DNA of 64,000 nt from Cavia porcellus (lineage: Eukaryota > Chordata > Mammalia > Rodentia > Caviidae). The notes below the pieces were generated by a model. It was given only the letters and a program-made list of their open reading frames with translations, had not been told where the DNA came from and searched no databases. A program made the translations under genes and the position numbers. Where the stretch lies: contig NW_026947506.1 of assembly GCF_034190915.1 (NCBI RefSeq), forward strand, positions 28,798,248 through 28,862,247, in the 5' to 3' direction. This document shows positions 22,060 through 34,843 of the stretch, piece after piece. Each line of letters starts with the position of its first letter. Positions within the stretch are counted from its first letter, which is position 1.

Positions 22060-22245
22060 TCTACAGTTTTTGTTTGTTTTGGTGATACTGGAGATTGAAT
22101 CCAGGATCTTCACACTGAGCTACAACCCAGTCCTCTTTATGCCGCGATAGTCTTGCTGAGTTTTAAACTGTCCTGTCTGAGCTTGCAATTCTCCTGCTGC
22201 AGCCTCACAGGGTACCGGGATTATGATACACACATGTGTGTCCCA
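22060..22245 (-). mobile_element. B1+ID composite SINE (B1-dID type), antisense
   Basis: Antisense ID half (GGTGATACTGGAGATTGAAT ... CTGAGCTACAACCCAGTC) directly followed by a shortened antisense B1 half (TCTCCTGCTGCAGCCTCACA ... GGGATTATGATACACAC). Confidence 0.65.
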
Positions 22246-23423
22246 GTAAAGATTTACAACTTCTGATCTCTTTAAAGTGCGTATTCTCCCTTTCCTACCA
22301 TCTACTCCCACATCTGATCTGCACCCAAACTAAAACCTCTTTGTTAGCAGGCTAAAAGGCATAGGGAGACACAGCAATACTCTCAGGATAACATTCCAAT
22401 TCAGTGAACTAGCTTCTAAGGTACAAGACATTAAACATTAAATTCATACAAATGAGACAGGTAAGCTATGAATGACTGCTTTAATGATTCTATTATCCAG
22501 TTATAGAGATAACCAAGCTGTCATTCAATTAGCCTGATGAAACTTAAGTTTATTTTCTAAGAAAAGGCACCTTACTCAAATCACGGGAACCAATACAAAA
22601 CTGATATGGGAAGTCCAAAAACACAAGCTATTTTGTAATGAATGAATAGTTTTTTCACTATGAAACTCAGCACCTTTCACCATGAAAACAGTTTGGTAAA
22701 AACAGTCTTTCCCAGTTTTCTGAAGCAGCACCTCCAAGATGTAATTTGATGCACCCCAGGCCTCTCCATCCTTCCATCAGTATCACATCCCCTTAACCCA
22801 AGTCATCTTGAATGTCTTTTCAAAAGTACACCTACAACCTAAACAAACCATAACTTCTGTGCCTCAAGGTCATCAATGAGATGTAGCTAAAGGTAATCTC
22901 CGCAGCACTACAGAGTTGTTTTGAGTATGGGACCTCATCAGAACTATTCCTTAATGAAGTGTATGCTTGAATATTAGTAAAATTGATAAAAAGTAAAATA
23001 CAGCTGCAAATAAACTTTATAAATTCTGGAAATTTGCTGTCTGATTCAAATTAATGTCTATTTAATTTATTTTGACTTTGAAATACAGTAGTCATTATTA
23101 TTCCCCTATACTGAAATTGAAAGGTCAATATACGGATTTAAATTTCATCCTGTTTGTTAAATATTTCATAAAAATATGAAAGAAAGTGTCTGTAATGTAA
23201 CACATGTAACTTTAACATAATAAACATGTTAAAATAATCTTTCTTTTCTTTGAGGTATAGTCCATGAAAGCTAAACATTCTATCATTACTCAAGAATATT
23301 AAATTTCCACCATTCATGAAATATTTGTATATGAGGTCTTGAATAAAGTCACATGGTACCTATAAAATAGCTAAACAGATTCCTTCCAGTTCTTAGAATT
23401 GGGATTCTTTAAGATCCTATAGA
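22246..23423. other. AT-rich intron, nothing recognised
   Basis: No gene or clear repeat found. Confidence 0.4.
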
Positions 23424-23507
23424 GGGCTGGAGATACAGCTTGCCTGCCAGGGAAGCGCGAGGTCCTGAATTAGATTTCTGATACTTCAAATAAAATTTTT
23501 TAAAAAA
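23424..23507 (+). mobile_element. ID SINE, diverged
   Basis: GGGCTGGAGATACAGCTTGC with an A-rich end. Duplication AAGATCCTATAGAG on the left and AAGATCCTAGAGAA on the right. Part of the A box is missing. Confidence 0.8.
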
Positions 23508-24646
23508 AGATCCTAGAGAATGAGAGAAATCATCCTGAAAAATCCTGCAACTGAAGACACAAATTTATTTTTGTTTTACTGTATCTTACTGTGCAGCCAA
23601 ATCTACTGATTTTCAGACTTTGAAGGACTAGAATAGTACTGGTTCCTTATGGGTGATCTTTAAATTTTTATCTTATAAATGAAGGGGAAAGACAAAGATA
23701 AGATGCCCTTTCCCTCAAAAATATTAAATACATTAGGATCAGTAAGTTATGTAAATATAAGGTAGAATATGATCAAGACCATGAATGAAATACTCAAGAG
23801 CAACAAAACTGAAAACTGAGATATCACACCAGCCTGGAAAGGAGGTCCTATTTCAATGAGGCTTAGAAAGAGGTAAACCATATTTCAGTAAGCATTTCAA
23901 CTTTCTGGAATACCTGTAAGTAAAAGAGGTTACTGTTAGCATCTTGTCAGCAACAGTGTGGGGAAGAAAGCAAAGAATGATTAAAAATAGAGTATCTGAG
24001 TCCTTCAATGTCTTTGTCTGCGCTGGCACCAAGGCAGGAGAAAGCCCAAGGTCCTCCAGCAGCTCTTCTATCTTGCTCCTCACATTCTCTCCTCACTGTT
24101 CCTGGGTTTTGATAACAGCTTTGTCCAAATTCAAATCCTAACTGAATCACAATGTAAGTATGTGACCTCAATTAAGATACTTATTTTATTAATTAGCACA
24201 GTACTTGACATAAAAACAAAAGTTCCTCAAATATCACCTATTACTAAGATAGTTAATTTTAATGAAGGTAGAGACAAGATAGCACCAAACTATTTCTTGA
24301 CCAGAACTCACATTCGAGTCATAAAATATCTAAGAAGCTATTTCAGAATAAATGACTATACCCCACCCCATGCCCTAAAGCCAAAGCAATATCTAGGCAA
24401 GTATTTTCATCAAACTTCCCAAATGATTCAAAAAGTAGACGAAATTAATAAATTCTAGTAAATAAAAGATGACATAGGGCAACATACCAGGTTACATCGA
24501 AATTTAAAGGTAGAGACTTTGGAATAGATTCTCATAAGCTAGGTTTCAAAAGACCAGTTCACATTATCACAAAAATTGAGGAAGAATTTCAAGGGAAAAC
24601 TGGTTGACAATGCCAGATAGGAAGCTGCAGAGAAAGCAACTACCAA
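23508..24646. other. AT-rich intron, nothing recognised
   Basis: No exon or clear repeat. Short open frames here have no recognisable content. Confidence 0.4.
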
Positions 24647-24669
24647 AAGTTGTACTTTTTGTACAACTT
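24647..24669. repeat. Perfect small inverted repeat
   Basis: AAGTTGTAC, five T, GTACAACTT: a 9-bp perfect stem. The flanks also carry a direct repeat ACTACCAAAAGTT (24640 and 24673). Confidence 0.85.
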
Positions 24670-24845
24670 GTACTACCAAAAGTTCTACTAATCTTTAATA
24701 AAAGCAATTTCACATTAAGGAGAGAAACAAAATGGTAAGGAGTTAACAGGTGGAAAATAAAGAAAGTAGAAATTTATCTTTCCTTCTTATAGTTGCAAAA
24801 TAATAAAGATGTGTTGCCAAGGGAGTGTGCCTTCCTTGTTTCTTT

Positions 24846-24966
24846 GGGCTTTGATTTGTTTTTTGAGACAGATCCTGCTGTCCTTGAACCTGCTATGCAG
24901 CTAGAACTTTGGATCTTACTCCTCCTCCTAGCAATGGGATCACAGCATGCATTGCCACGCCCAGCT
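24846..24966 (-). mobile_element. B1 SINE, antisense
   Basis: TTTTTTGAGACAGATCCTGC, CTTGAACCTGCTATGCAGCT and CATTGCCACGCCCAGCTG. Confidence 0.8.
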
Positions 24967-25232
24967 GGGGAGGCTACTTTTTGTTTCCTTTTTAAATGTG
25001 CTTATCTGGTGAAGATTTAATTTATGAAGAACAACCTGTAATTAGACACTGATGATTTTAAGGTATTCCATACATATGTGACCTGGGCTTTCCTAAAAGG
25101 TTATTTCAGCTCCTTAAAAATCTATAAAAGTATCCTTCAACATGTAGACTGATACACATGCTAAAACTAAAAAGGAAGCCCAATAGGTTCTCTATGAGCT
25201 GGCTCTGCAATTAACTTAAAATACAAAATATG

Positions 25233-25324
25233 GGGGCTGGGGATTTAGCTCAGCGGCATAAGCGCCTGCCTTGCAAGCGTGTGGTCATGAGTTCGATCCA
25301 TGGTACCAGTAAAAAAAAAAAAAA
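25233..25324 (+). mobile_element. ID SINE (first of a tandem pair)
   Basis: GGGGCTGGGGATTTAGCTCA to TGGTACCAGT plus A-tail. Followed within ten bases by a second ID. Confidence 0.93.
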
Positions 25325-25333
25325 GAAATATGA

Positions 25334-25420
25334 CTGCTGGGGATTTAGCTCAGTGGCATAGGCGCCTGCCTGGCAAGCTCAAGGTCATGAGTTTGATCCC
25401 TGGTATAAAAAAAAAAAAAA
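25334..25420 (+). mobile_element. ID SINE (second of a tandem pair)
   Basis: GCTGGGGATTTAGCTCAGTG to TTTGATCCCTGGTATAAAA. The pair is flanked by AAAATACAAAATATG and AAAATACAAAAGATG, and AGAAATATG lies between the two copies. Confidence 0.93.
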
Positions 25421-26048
25421 TCAGAAAATACAAAAGATGTTTACTCACTCTATCTAGTTCAGGTAAGTAACCACCAGTACTAAGAGCTATATAACTGTTC
25501 TGCTATGTAGCATGCAGCAAACATTCCCATCAGCCACTCAATGATTACCTGAATGGCCAACTAAAAACACCTTTCACTTACTACACGTTTCCCAGTATGT
25601 ACTCAAGAGATAAAAGTGCTTATGTAGCCTGCTTCAAGTGAACTGACTACATTTTTAACACTTGTGTTACTAGAAAAATCTAGTATTACCTACTTTCAAA
25701 ACCGTTCTCAAGTTAATTACTCCAAAAATGGGTTGTCAAAATTTTGTGGTAAAATATATGTCTGACTTAGGCCAAGGCCTATAATCTTTCATAACATGTA
25801 ACACAATTCTGTAAGTTCTTTCGCTAAGTTGAGAAGAGGTGAAATGGACAATCAGGACCTTGGATCTTTCTCCCTCAATGTTCCTCTAAATTCTTTCCAT
25901 TATTATCTGTAACTGTTCCTTCAACAAACACTCTCCCATAAAAATCAACTGTTTTTGTGAATACTGTTAAGTTTTTCAGGTTGGAAAAAGTAAGAGCTCC
26001 CTGTAAGTTCCAGTTGTGATCAGCATTCATTAAGAAAGTAAGAGTTTT
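25421..26048. other. Intron, nothing recognised
   Basis: No gene or clear repeat found. Confidence 0.4.
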
Positions 26049-26160
26049 GCCAGGTGTGATGGCACATATCTTTGGAGGCTGAGGCCGGAGGACTGCCTTG
26101 AGTTCAACACAAGCCTGGACTACACAGTGAGTCCTGTTTCAAAAAACGAAAACAAAACAA
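26049..26160 (+). mobile_element. B1 SINE, shortened
   Basis: GCCAGGTGTGATGGCACATA, GAGGCTGAGGCCGGAGGACT, CTGGACTACACAGTGAGTCC and a CAA-rich tail. The internal duplicated segment is partly missing. Confidence 0.88.
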
Positions 26161-28679
26161 CAACAACAAATCCAAAAAATTTAAAAAGGAAGTAAGAGTC
26201 TTAGTGTGTGGGGAAATATGGCTTGTTTTAAATGACTGGAACCAGATAATGTGGCAATTCTGTTGAAATACCAGAGTGGAGGGTTCTATAAAGCCAAAAG
26301 GTGATTTAAAGACACTAGAAAAATTAGGGAATAACTACAGAAGAAATGCCAGAAAAGGAGGTTGGAGAATACTAAGGAAATTATTCTACTTGGATTATCT
26401 AGCTGACTGAAGAACAGAACAGCCATGTCTTATATAGTGTTGCTATGGGATGACTTTAAGAGTAAGGTGTGCCCTCTCTAAGTGTACTGTGTTTGGACTA
26501 GATGGCCCATAGATTCTGTGCGCTTAGCTTTCTAATAAACCTTATATACCAGATACAGAGCCTATGGGCCAGGGTTGGGGTGTGTGACTTATACCAGTGT
26601 TTGTCTCAATCTCTCATCAACATTAAAAAAAAAATACACGAATACACACAGTTACAACATTCACAATAAATGAAACTATATGAGTATTTAATAGTAATAT
26701 AATTTAGGTCTGACAAAAGATTCTCAAATCAGTAACTAAAGGCCTGTAATTTAAAATGCAGCACCTTTGTTAAGTAATTAGTAACATCATTTTCCTTTAC
26801 TTGGCATTTTTAATTAGGTAAGGATGAGACAAATGAGCATTTACACACCTGTGTATTGGTATGGTATTTTCAGTTCACATCCTTTGCCAAGTCACCTACT
26901 TCTGGGAATCAAACACAGAGAAAAATAATGCAATAATATATTTAAAAATACAAAAGTGGAGGCAGAAGGATTTAAATTCAACAATGGGCTAAATAAAACA
27001 TATCATGATACCCTCTTAAAAATATATTATCAATCAATACATTAGATTTTAGAGAACTAGTTTGATATGAGGAAATGTTTTGCCATCACACTAGATGAAG
27101 AAATTATATAAAAATAAATATGGTATTAAAAGACAAAATGCATAAAAATTTGTGTGATGATTCCTTAACTTTAAAAAAATGGTATCTACTACTTTGTGTT
27201 ACATTTCTAAAACAAAAACACTGTAAGTAGTCACTTTTATAGTTATAATATTTTAAAACATGTATCTTAGTATCTTGGTTGGTTGTACCACAGACCATGA
27301 ATTACAACTGCATTTCCAAGATGTAATTTAATTCCTGCTCTGAGCACTCAAGCCCACTCTGAATATTGCTTCCTCTGCATGGCATCGGAAGGGTGAGTAA
27401 GGAGACTCCTGGCCACCTGCAGATCCCTGAGGCCCAGGATGTGCTTTTCCCCCAGGCAGCCCAGAATGCTGACTATAGGGAGCTGGCTGACAGCAGCTAA
27501 AATGTAGATCAGTCCATTTTGTGCCTCTTCTTTTAGGTGACTAAAATTTTATGAAATTTACTCCAAAATTTGCTGTCATGATGACCTGAACCAAGACAAA
27601 CTATGGGACATTAAATCTTATCTTATTAAAACACAATTCAATGACAAGAGCACAGCATTTCTGCTCATTTGCAGCAGACAATCATACAAAATATCAAACT
27701 CAAAATTAAAATCTTCAATTTCTGATAATAATAATCTTAGGAGTCTTTACATCAACACCAAATTCCTCACATAATTAAGGGCACACAAGAGACTCAAAAA
27801 GTTCACAGGGGAAGGCATAATACCAGTACAGAACCAGTGCATTCTTAAAGACAATGTCATGCAAGTAAGTAATTGAGAAAATACTCATCTATACAGAATA
27901 GGCAGGAGAAAAATCATACTGTATTTACAAGAACATATACTATGCAGATAAATCTTGCTTCTAGTGGGGAAAAGACTAAGTTCTCAATCATCTTCCAAAT
28001 TAGTTAACCTGGCACAGAAAAGCACTCTTCTCCACAATCTACGGAACTGCAAAGTAGGAGTATAAACTATGTTTGTGAGAAAAGAAATTCAATTAAAACG
28101 GCAGGATTAACAACATGTTTGACCTGTTAGCTGTCATACCACTTTTCATCGTCCTTGATCATTCCCTTTCATTACTGGTTTCTGTGCCTTGAAAATCAAC
28201 ATTTATGCCATTTATGGATTTCACTGAAGCACTGTACATACACAATTATCATCTACATGCACGATTATCTCAAGCCCCTGAGACAGGCATAGTCACACGG
28301 CACAGAGTGTGAGCTCCACTCCACCGCCTTCCCATATCCCCAGGTCCTACAGGAATCCTAGAGGAAACAGCACATCTCATTTATTTTTCATCCCAGTGCA
28401 GTGTCTGGCTTAGAACAGACTAAGTAAGTATCTGAAAGAAACATTAAAAAGTGAGTTATAGTTTCAATATTCTAATCTATACTGCCAGAGCAGTAAGATG
28501 TTATCACTACTAAATCTACCGACAGTTTACAAGGCACTTTAAATATACATTAGTGAAGCATTTACTAAATTGTCATTAGTAATGTGTTTACCTGAGAATT
28601 CTTTTGCAAGTAGAAGTGACCATCTCCATTTTTACACTAGCAGCTTGAGCTAGAATTCCTAGCATTTTACTGTTGAGAG

Positions 28680-28680
<1 letters not shown>
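26161..28680. other. Intron, mostly unrecognised
   Basis: AT-rich, except a GC-richer patch at 27340-27510 that I cannot assign. 28210-28440 ends in CAGTGTCTGGCTTAGAACAG, which resembles a LINE-2 or MIR 3' end (weak). Confidence 0.4.
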
Positions 28681-28714
<34 letters not shown>

Positions 28715-28725
28715 TATATATACAC
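28681..28725. repeat. Compound (TA)n(CA)n(TA)n microsatellite
   Basis: TATATA run, then CACACACACACA, then TATATATACAC. Confidence 0.95.
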
Positions 28726-29188
28726 TGAACTGCCATTCAATCAAAATCTATTTTTTGAATTATGACAAGCATCCTCTATGTTTTGCTATTCTTTAAGTCA
28801 TTATGGTAATAATTCTACCTGAAAGTCTTCTATCACTAAAAAAAGGTTGAACCACAAACTGCACTTCCTTGATGTGCACAATTACCTTGTCTCTATCATG
28901 TGCTTACTTGAGAGTGGTGAACAGTGTAAAAATAGAAGGTCCCAAATTCTACAACTTTCTTCCTTTACATAATCTGCTTGTTTCAACTGTGGTAAATTTG
29001 GAAATCACCCTAAAGTTCTCCAAACTCAGTTTGGCAAAATATACATTAAGTGGATTCAACAGTAACTCTATAGTATTACCACAATTTTACCCATTTTCCA
29101 CGTTTTTCATGCATCAAAAGGGGAAATTATTTTGTCTATTCATATATCAGTTAATTCTAGAATACAACTAAATATTCACTTTATTTAT

Positions 29189-29262
29189 TTATTAGTACTG
29201 GGAATCAAACTCAGGACTTGTGCTTGCCAGGCAGGCACTGTGCTGCTGAGATATATCCCCTA
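29189..29262 (-). mobile_element. ID SINE, antisense
   Basis: TAGTACTGGGAATCAAACTC and GCTGCTGAGATATATCCCC. Confidence 0.85.
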
Positions 29263-29407
29263 AATATTCATTTTTAAGTGCTCCAAAACTATTTTAGCTC
29301 TCTTCCACTTTCCTTCCTGAAAATCTAATCCACAAGTCATCAGAACACACAAACATGTGGCCTATAATGAAGTATGTCACATGGCCCACAGCAGGATATC
29401 AGCACCT

Positions 29408-29421
29408 CCAGTAGGGGGACA
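29408..29421 (+). promoter_or_regulatory. Candidate CTCF core motif
   Basis: CCAGTAGGGGGACA matches the CTCF core CCASYAGRKGGC at all but the last position. It lies in a GC-rich, apparently unique patch (29370-29560). Sequence match only. Confidence 0.3.
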
Positions 29422-29807
29422 GCTCCCAGAGAGTCTGGGAAAGGCCGGCTGGGCTTGAGGTGTGAGTCCACAGAGTTTTGTCAAGGGGGCATCTGCATAG
29501 GGAGCCTGCTGAGAGTTGAGAAAGGAGGAGCAGGGGTAGGCAGTGGATTACAGTGGGACAGACTACATGTGGAGAACATTTGTTTCTCACAAAAGATGAA
29601 GACCAGAATGATCACTGAGGTAAAAAAACAAACTTGGGTTTTTTGTACATATAGACAAATACAGATGCCATGTGAATGAATGCATATATGTAGTATATGT
29701 AAACACACATCTGTTCTGATTTTGGCTGGTACACAGAAGAATCACTCTGAAACATACATTTGTCTTCAGATATTGACTGGTATATTATGGTCATATGGAA
29801 GAATACT

Positions 29808-29985
29808 TTTTTTTTTTTAAGATACTGGGATGCATGACTTCATACATGCTGAGCTGGATCCCTAGCCTTTTAAACTTTATTTTCAGACAGGGTCTCACTT
29901 AGTTGTCCAAGCTGGCTTTGAACTTGGGATTCTCTTGCCTCAGGCTCCAGGAACAGCTGGTATTACAGGGATACGCACTACACCC
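29808..29985 (-). mobile_element. B1+ID composite SINE, antisense
   Basis: T-run, degenerate ID (ATACTGGGATGCATGACTTC ... GCTGGATCCCTAGCC), then antisense B1 (CAGACAGGGTCTCACTTAGT ... GGTATTACAGGGATACGC). Confidence 0.75.
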
Positions 29986-30504
29986 AGGAGGAAAACATTC
30001 TTGAGGAAGCAAATACACTATCAAGGCTATAATGGAGAATCATCCACCTCAAATATTTCACGGAAAATAAGTTATGTATTATACTTGTGACTTACGTTTA
30101 GAATTGTTTTAAAATTTATAGTATATTATTTCAACATAGTAATCAATGTAAATTAATGCCACATACTTGTAACTTAAATACTTTGTATCTGTGAGTCTCA
30201 GTGTTTTAAGTACTAGCCCCTTTGAGATTGTAATTAATATCTCCTTAAACACATGACAAAAATATCTTAATTATATTTTTAAGAGGCTTGGAAGGTACGT
30301 GATCTTCCTTCCTTGCTGAAAATCTTTCAGTATCTTTGGCGCCACTTTAAATTGCCACTGCCATACAAAAGAACCCAGTTATAAATACATGGAAGTTACA
30401 TTTAAAATATATAGTTGTTTATTAAAAACAAAGTTTGATTATTATTACTTCATGGGAAAGTTAAACTTTTCCAGTCCAAAATAATTCTGAGGTTTTGTAG
30501 TTCT

Positions 30505-30592
30505 TTTTTTGTTGTTGTTGCTAGAGATTGAACTCACAACCTCGCGTTTGCCAAGCAGGGACTTAAGCCACTGAGCTAAACGCCCAGCCCTG
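30505..30592 (-). mobile_element. ID SINE, antisense
   Basis: T-run and GTTGTT, then AGAGATTGAACTCACAACCT and GAGCTAAACGCCCAGCCC. Flanked by GGTTTTGTAGTTCT and GGTTTTGTAGCTCT. Confidence 0.92.
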
Positions 30593-32160
30593 GTTTTGTA
30601 GCTCTGAACTGTAACGTGTATGATATACAGGCATAAGCCTATGCTTCCGAGGACACCTACCTGCTAGGTACCAAAGAATGTAGGAACATATAACCTCTTA
30701 CTCTGGGAGCAAATAAAATTGATTCATAATACAGAAAAATCATTCAGCTACAAACACACTTTAGAAAGGTGGACAAGAGTACTAAGGAGCAGCAGGTTGG
30801 CCTCCTTTGGTGCTGAGCTATCTGTGGTCGGAGCAGGGAAGAAATGAGTATTATCATCTCACACTTAAACTGTAATTGGATAAATGTAGCACATCTACCC
30901 AGGAAAAGGATGGATTCACTTTACTCTCCATCGTATTTGACTTCCACATCCTATAAAGTAGGAAAGATCTAGAAACTGCCCATGAAGGATCAAGAAAACT
31001 TACCACTCCTTCACCAGAAGAAAACTACATACTAGATAAATTTCCTGTATAAAAATTTTATTTTCATCTGTTAGAAAAAACTGGGTTAACAATATATGTT
31101 TTCTTCATAATTTTGTCTTAAAATCCTAGCACCTTTCCATTCAGTACTAAATTTTAGTACTGATGACTAAGTGGCTTTCTCATTTATGTCCCAAAGACCC
31201 ACCTAATTAAACTCAATAAATCTTGCATCACTTTATTTCCATTCAAATACTAATCCTGAGTACATGCTGTATCAAGAAAACAGTTTCTCCAGGTCTCAAA
31301 ACCATGAGTATATTTACCTTTAATCTTTGATTTACTATACATAGTATAAAGTATATCTTAGGGCCTGGATTTTCAACATTAGAGTACCTTCAGTTACCTA
31401 CTTCCAAAGATCATATTAGGATAGAACATGCATATGGCAAAAATGTACTAGAAATTATAATCTGAACTCAAAAAATATATACTTTTAAATCACACATTAA
31501 AAAAGTCTCCTAAATGAAACTGCATATTACCAAATTACATTTCTTTTTTAAAATTGTATTTCTTATAGCATATGTCAATATACACAGTTGCTATTACAAA
31601 ACCAAGACTCCTGATTTATTAAACATTTTACAAGCATTTTTCTGAATTACACTGCTCCATAATTAAGACTAAAATTACATCAGATAAATTATGTGAACAA
31701 AATATAGATATATTTATTACTAAAAAAAAAATCTCTCAGAAATTACAAGTACCATTTAACTCAGGTATTATCATGAAAAAAACATTCTTTCTCAGAGGCA
31801 GGTTGTTCCCTAAAGACTCAAAGTAGATTCTACCATGTGTACTTCCTTCTAGAAAACATCATAATCTGTAATTATCTTATATACTGTTTACTTGCTTACA
31901 TATCTCCCCTAAATTAACATAAACTCCAGTACTCTTCTCTACAAGTAACACAAAACTACTGTATTTATAACTGTAATAATGTAGTATTTACAAGCAAAAA
32001 TAAGAAAGAACAAAGCCAAGCACAACAGGCGTTTAAAAAATCAGGATTATAGCAAAATTTGAGAATCATGTAACCATTTTTTTAAAAAGTAAAGTTAGTA
32101 TCAGAATCTGGTCTCACAACTTACATTTTAAAAATAAAAATGAATTTAAGTCTTTAAAAT
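30593..32160. other. AT-rich intron, nothing recognised
   Basis: No gene or clear repeat found. Confidence 0.4.
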
Positions 32161-32164
32161 AAAC

Positions 32165-32285
32165 AAGCAAGATTCAGTGGCACATGTCTACAGTCCTAGC
32201 TACTTGGGAAGCAGAGGCAGTAAATCATGTGAGCCCACTCCAAGCAACACGGAGAGAAGTTGTCTCAAAAGATATTAAAAAATTA
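32165..32285 (+). mobile_element. B1-like SINE, diverged
   Basis: AGTGGCACATGTCTACAGTC, TAGCTACTTGGGAAGCAGAG and AGTTGTCTCAAAAG fit a 7SL-type SINE. Confidence 0.6.
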
Positions 32286-32371
32286 AACTTTTAGTCTATT
32301 ACTTAAACACGGCTGAATACTTAATACTCTTCAGTCAAGCTGGGCATTAAAAAGAACATCTACAAAAAGAC

Positions 32372-32553
32372 TATAGCCTGGTATGATGGCACACATGAAG
32401 CAGAAGGATCGTAAGCTGGAGGATATCCTGATTAACTTAGTGAGACCCTGCCTGAAACTAAACAAAAAATAAAAAAGGCTGGGGATTTAACTCAGGAGTA
32501 GAGTTCTTGCCTGGCACTGGCAAGACTAAGTTCAGTTCCCAGTACTGTGGGGG
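32372..32553 (+). mobile_element. B1+ID composite SINE
   Basis: Shortened B1 half (GCCTGGTATGATGGCACACA ... GAGACCCTGCCTGAAACTA), an A-rich linker, then an ID half (GGCTGGGGATTTAACTCAGG ... GTTCAGTTCCCAGTACTG). Confidence 0.75.
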
Positions 32554-32726
32554 AAAAGCATGGAAAACAAAGAAAAGACTAAGTAGACACTATAAAACTC
32601 ACACTAATACAAAACAAAACACAAGGATTCTGGGGAAAAAGGTAAATGTCTAACAGTAACAATAAAAGTAACAACATTTAAGAGAATATACATCATTGGA
32701 AAAATGAACACAGTTTTAAAAATAGT

Positions 32727-33010
32727 GAAAGCTGGGTGTGGTAGCACACGCTTGTAATACCAGCACTCAGGAGGCCAAGACAGAAGGATTGTTTTGAGTT
32801 TGAGAGCACCCTTGCCTGCAGAAGTGAGCTCAGTTTGAACTACGTATCAAGACCTTGTCTTAGAAAAACAAAAAAAGAAACCAACAAAACAAACAAAAAG
32901 GCACGGCGTTTACAAAAGATGCAAGGAGTATAAAGTGTGGTGTCACCCAGTGGTAGAGCAGTTGCTGAGCGTGAGCAAAGCCCTGCAATTGGCTTCCCAG
33001 ACTGATCCCA
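32727..33010 (+). mobile_element. B1 SINE followed by an ID-like half
   Basis: GCTGGGTGTGGTAGCACACG to CAAGACCTTGTCTTAG is B1 (to about 32890). After a CAAA-rich linker, TCACCCAGTGGTAGAGCAGT at 32943 resembles a degenerate ID A-box region. Probably another composite, with the B-box half diverged. Confidence 0.6.
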
Positions 33011-33210
33011 CATGCATAGCAATTCCGAAGATAAAATAAGCACAAGAAATAAGATAACCAGCAACAATCAAGTTCAAAGAGAAATAAGTCATCACATTAG
33101 GCACAGAACTGGCACAGGAAGACTGTGCTATCTAACGGCAATATGCAGGGAATGGGATGCTGTCAAATTGGGCAAGTGTGCAAATGGCACACAACTTGTC
33201 TGAGTGTAAT

Positions 33211-34746
33211 TTCTACTGCTAGTCAAAACTTCATTAAAAGAATGAAGTAACCCTTTAAAAAACAGCAGTTAAAAAAAAAAACAAAAAAACCAGCAGTTGG
33301 TATTTTCAAAATGTAACCTAAGGAAATAATTAAGAAGGAAACAAAGCTACAATTATAGCCATATTATTTACAGTGTAAATAACTAGCTAAAATAAGTGTA
33401 AACCCCCTATAACATGGTTGCATCTGACAGATATCCATCTCTACAAGCCACTAAAAACCACATCTCAACCAGCAGCCAGTTATTAACATTTGACACTGGA
33501 GATGATCCTACTATCTAGAGACATGTATTTCCTCTAAAATCAAATGATTATTGGACTTGGTTTCTGTCTACAAAAATGACATCAAAATTTTAAATCAACT
33601 TGCTGGACTTAACCAACAAAATTCTACTAAGTTCAGGAAGTTATTCTTTAAACTGAAATTCTATGCCTCACTCCTCTAAAATGGAACTGCTATGGTTCTA
33701 ATACATCTACACTTGTCTGAATTCTACTGTTTAAGATTACTAAATTATATACATAAAATTAAGATATGGTTTTTCATCTTATATAATGATGTTACTATCC
33801 TACAGAAGAAAAGGGACACTTTCCTTTATTTCATCCAGCTACTAGACCCATCTCTGCTCTACAGCAGCAATCGACATGCCAGGTATACTATCCAACCAGA
33901 GCCAGGTACCTTAACCAACTCTGTCACGAATCACATTTGCATAAGTTCAATCCCCAGCACCAAAAAAATGAATAAACAAATAAATAAAATTTGCTAACTC
34001 TATTTTAGCTTATGTGAATAATCACAAAGCACACAGCTTCCATACAGCCACAGACAACAGCAGGTAAAATATTTTAGCAGATAAAATATTCTTCCTTTCA
34101 ATTAAGGAGTACTTCCTAGCCAATTCAATAACAAATAGAAATACTAGATAGTGGAAAGAGATTGGCCAAAAAGGAATGCCCACAATCTGAAATACCCAGC
34201 ATCAATTACATTTCCTTAGTCAACGACAGTCAATCTACTATCCTGCCTTTCACCTTATAGAAATAGATATCATAAAGTTGTATCACACTCAGGAGTAAGG
34301 TTCTAAAGTCACACTAAAGGAGGTGAAAACATTATAGTCACTTCAGAGTAAGACTGTCTTATGCATGGCAAAGGTGCAGCATGTTCCTATGTGTTATGAT
34401 GATGCTACCAACCTATGATCAAAATAACCCTGAACAGTATCTTCAAATGAACTACAAAGCAGGGCCAGGTGTTCAAAGGATAAAAGTCAACAGGCAAATG
34501 AATGACAATGAATTAGAGAATAAAGAACAGACAGACAGATACTTCACTCACACTAAGGCTCACAATTAATGAACAGAATTCTGTGGGTAATCCTTTGTAT
34601 TTTAATGAGTCATTGCGCCATCCTTTTTTTTACAATTCTGAGCACATACTCAAGTTAAATGCTTATGTGCTCCACTTCGCTATAGTAAATAAACCAAGGA
34701 ACAAATTTATCCTGGAATAGTAAGGATAATTTCTTAACTTTTACTT
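33211..34746. other. Intron with one possible ID remnant
   Basis: 33925-33975 ends AAGTTCAATCCCCAGCACCA plus A-rich tail, resembling the 3' half of an ID. Nothing else is recognised, and the small open frames have no known content. Confidence 0.4.
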
Positions 34747-34843
34747 TTTTTTTTTTTTTTTTCTTTGTAGTATCAGGAATCAAATTCATGACCTAGGGCT
34801 TGCCAGGCAGGTGCTTAAACCATTGAGCTATAGCCCAAGCCCT
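34747..34843 (-). mobile_element. ID SINE, antisense
   Basis: Long T-run, GTATCAGGAATCAAATTCAT, GAGCTATAGCCCAAGCC. Flanks AACTTTTACTTT on the left and AACTTTTACTTT on the right are the target-site duplication. Confidence 0.93.
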
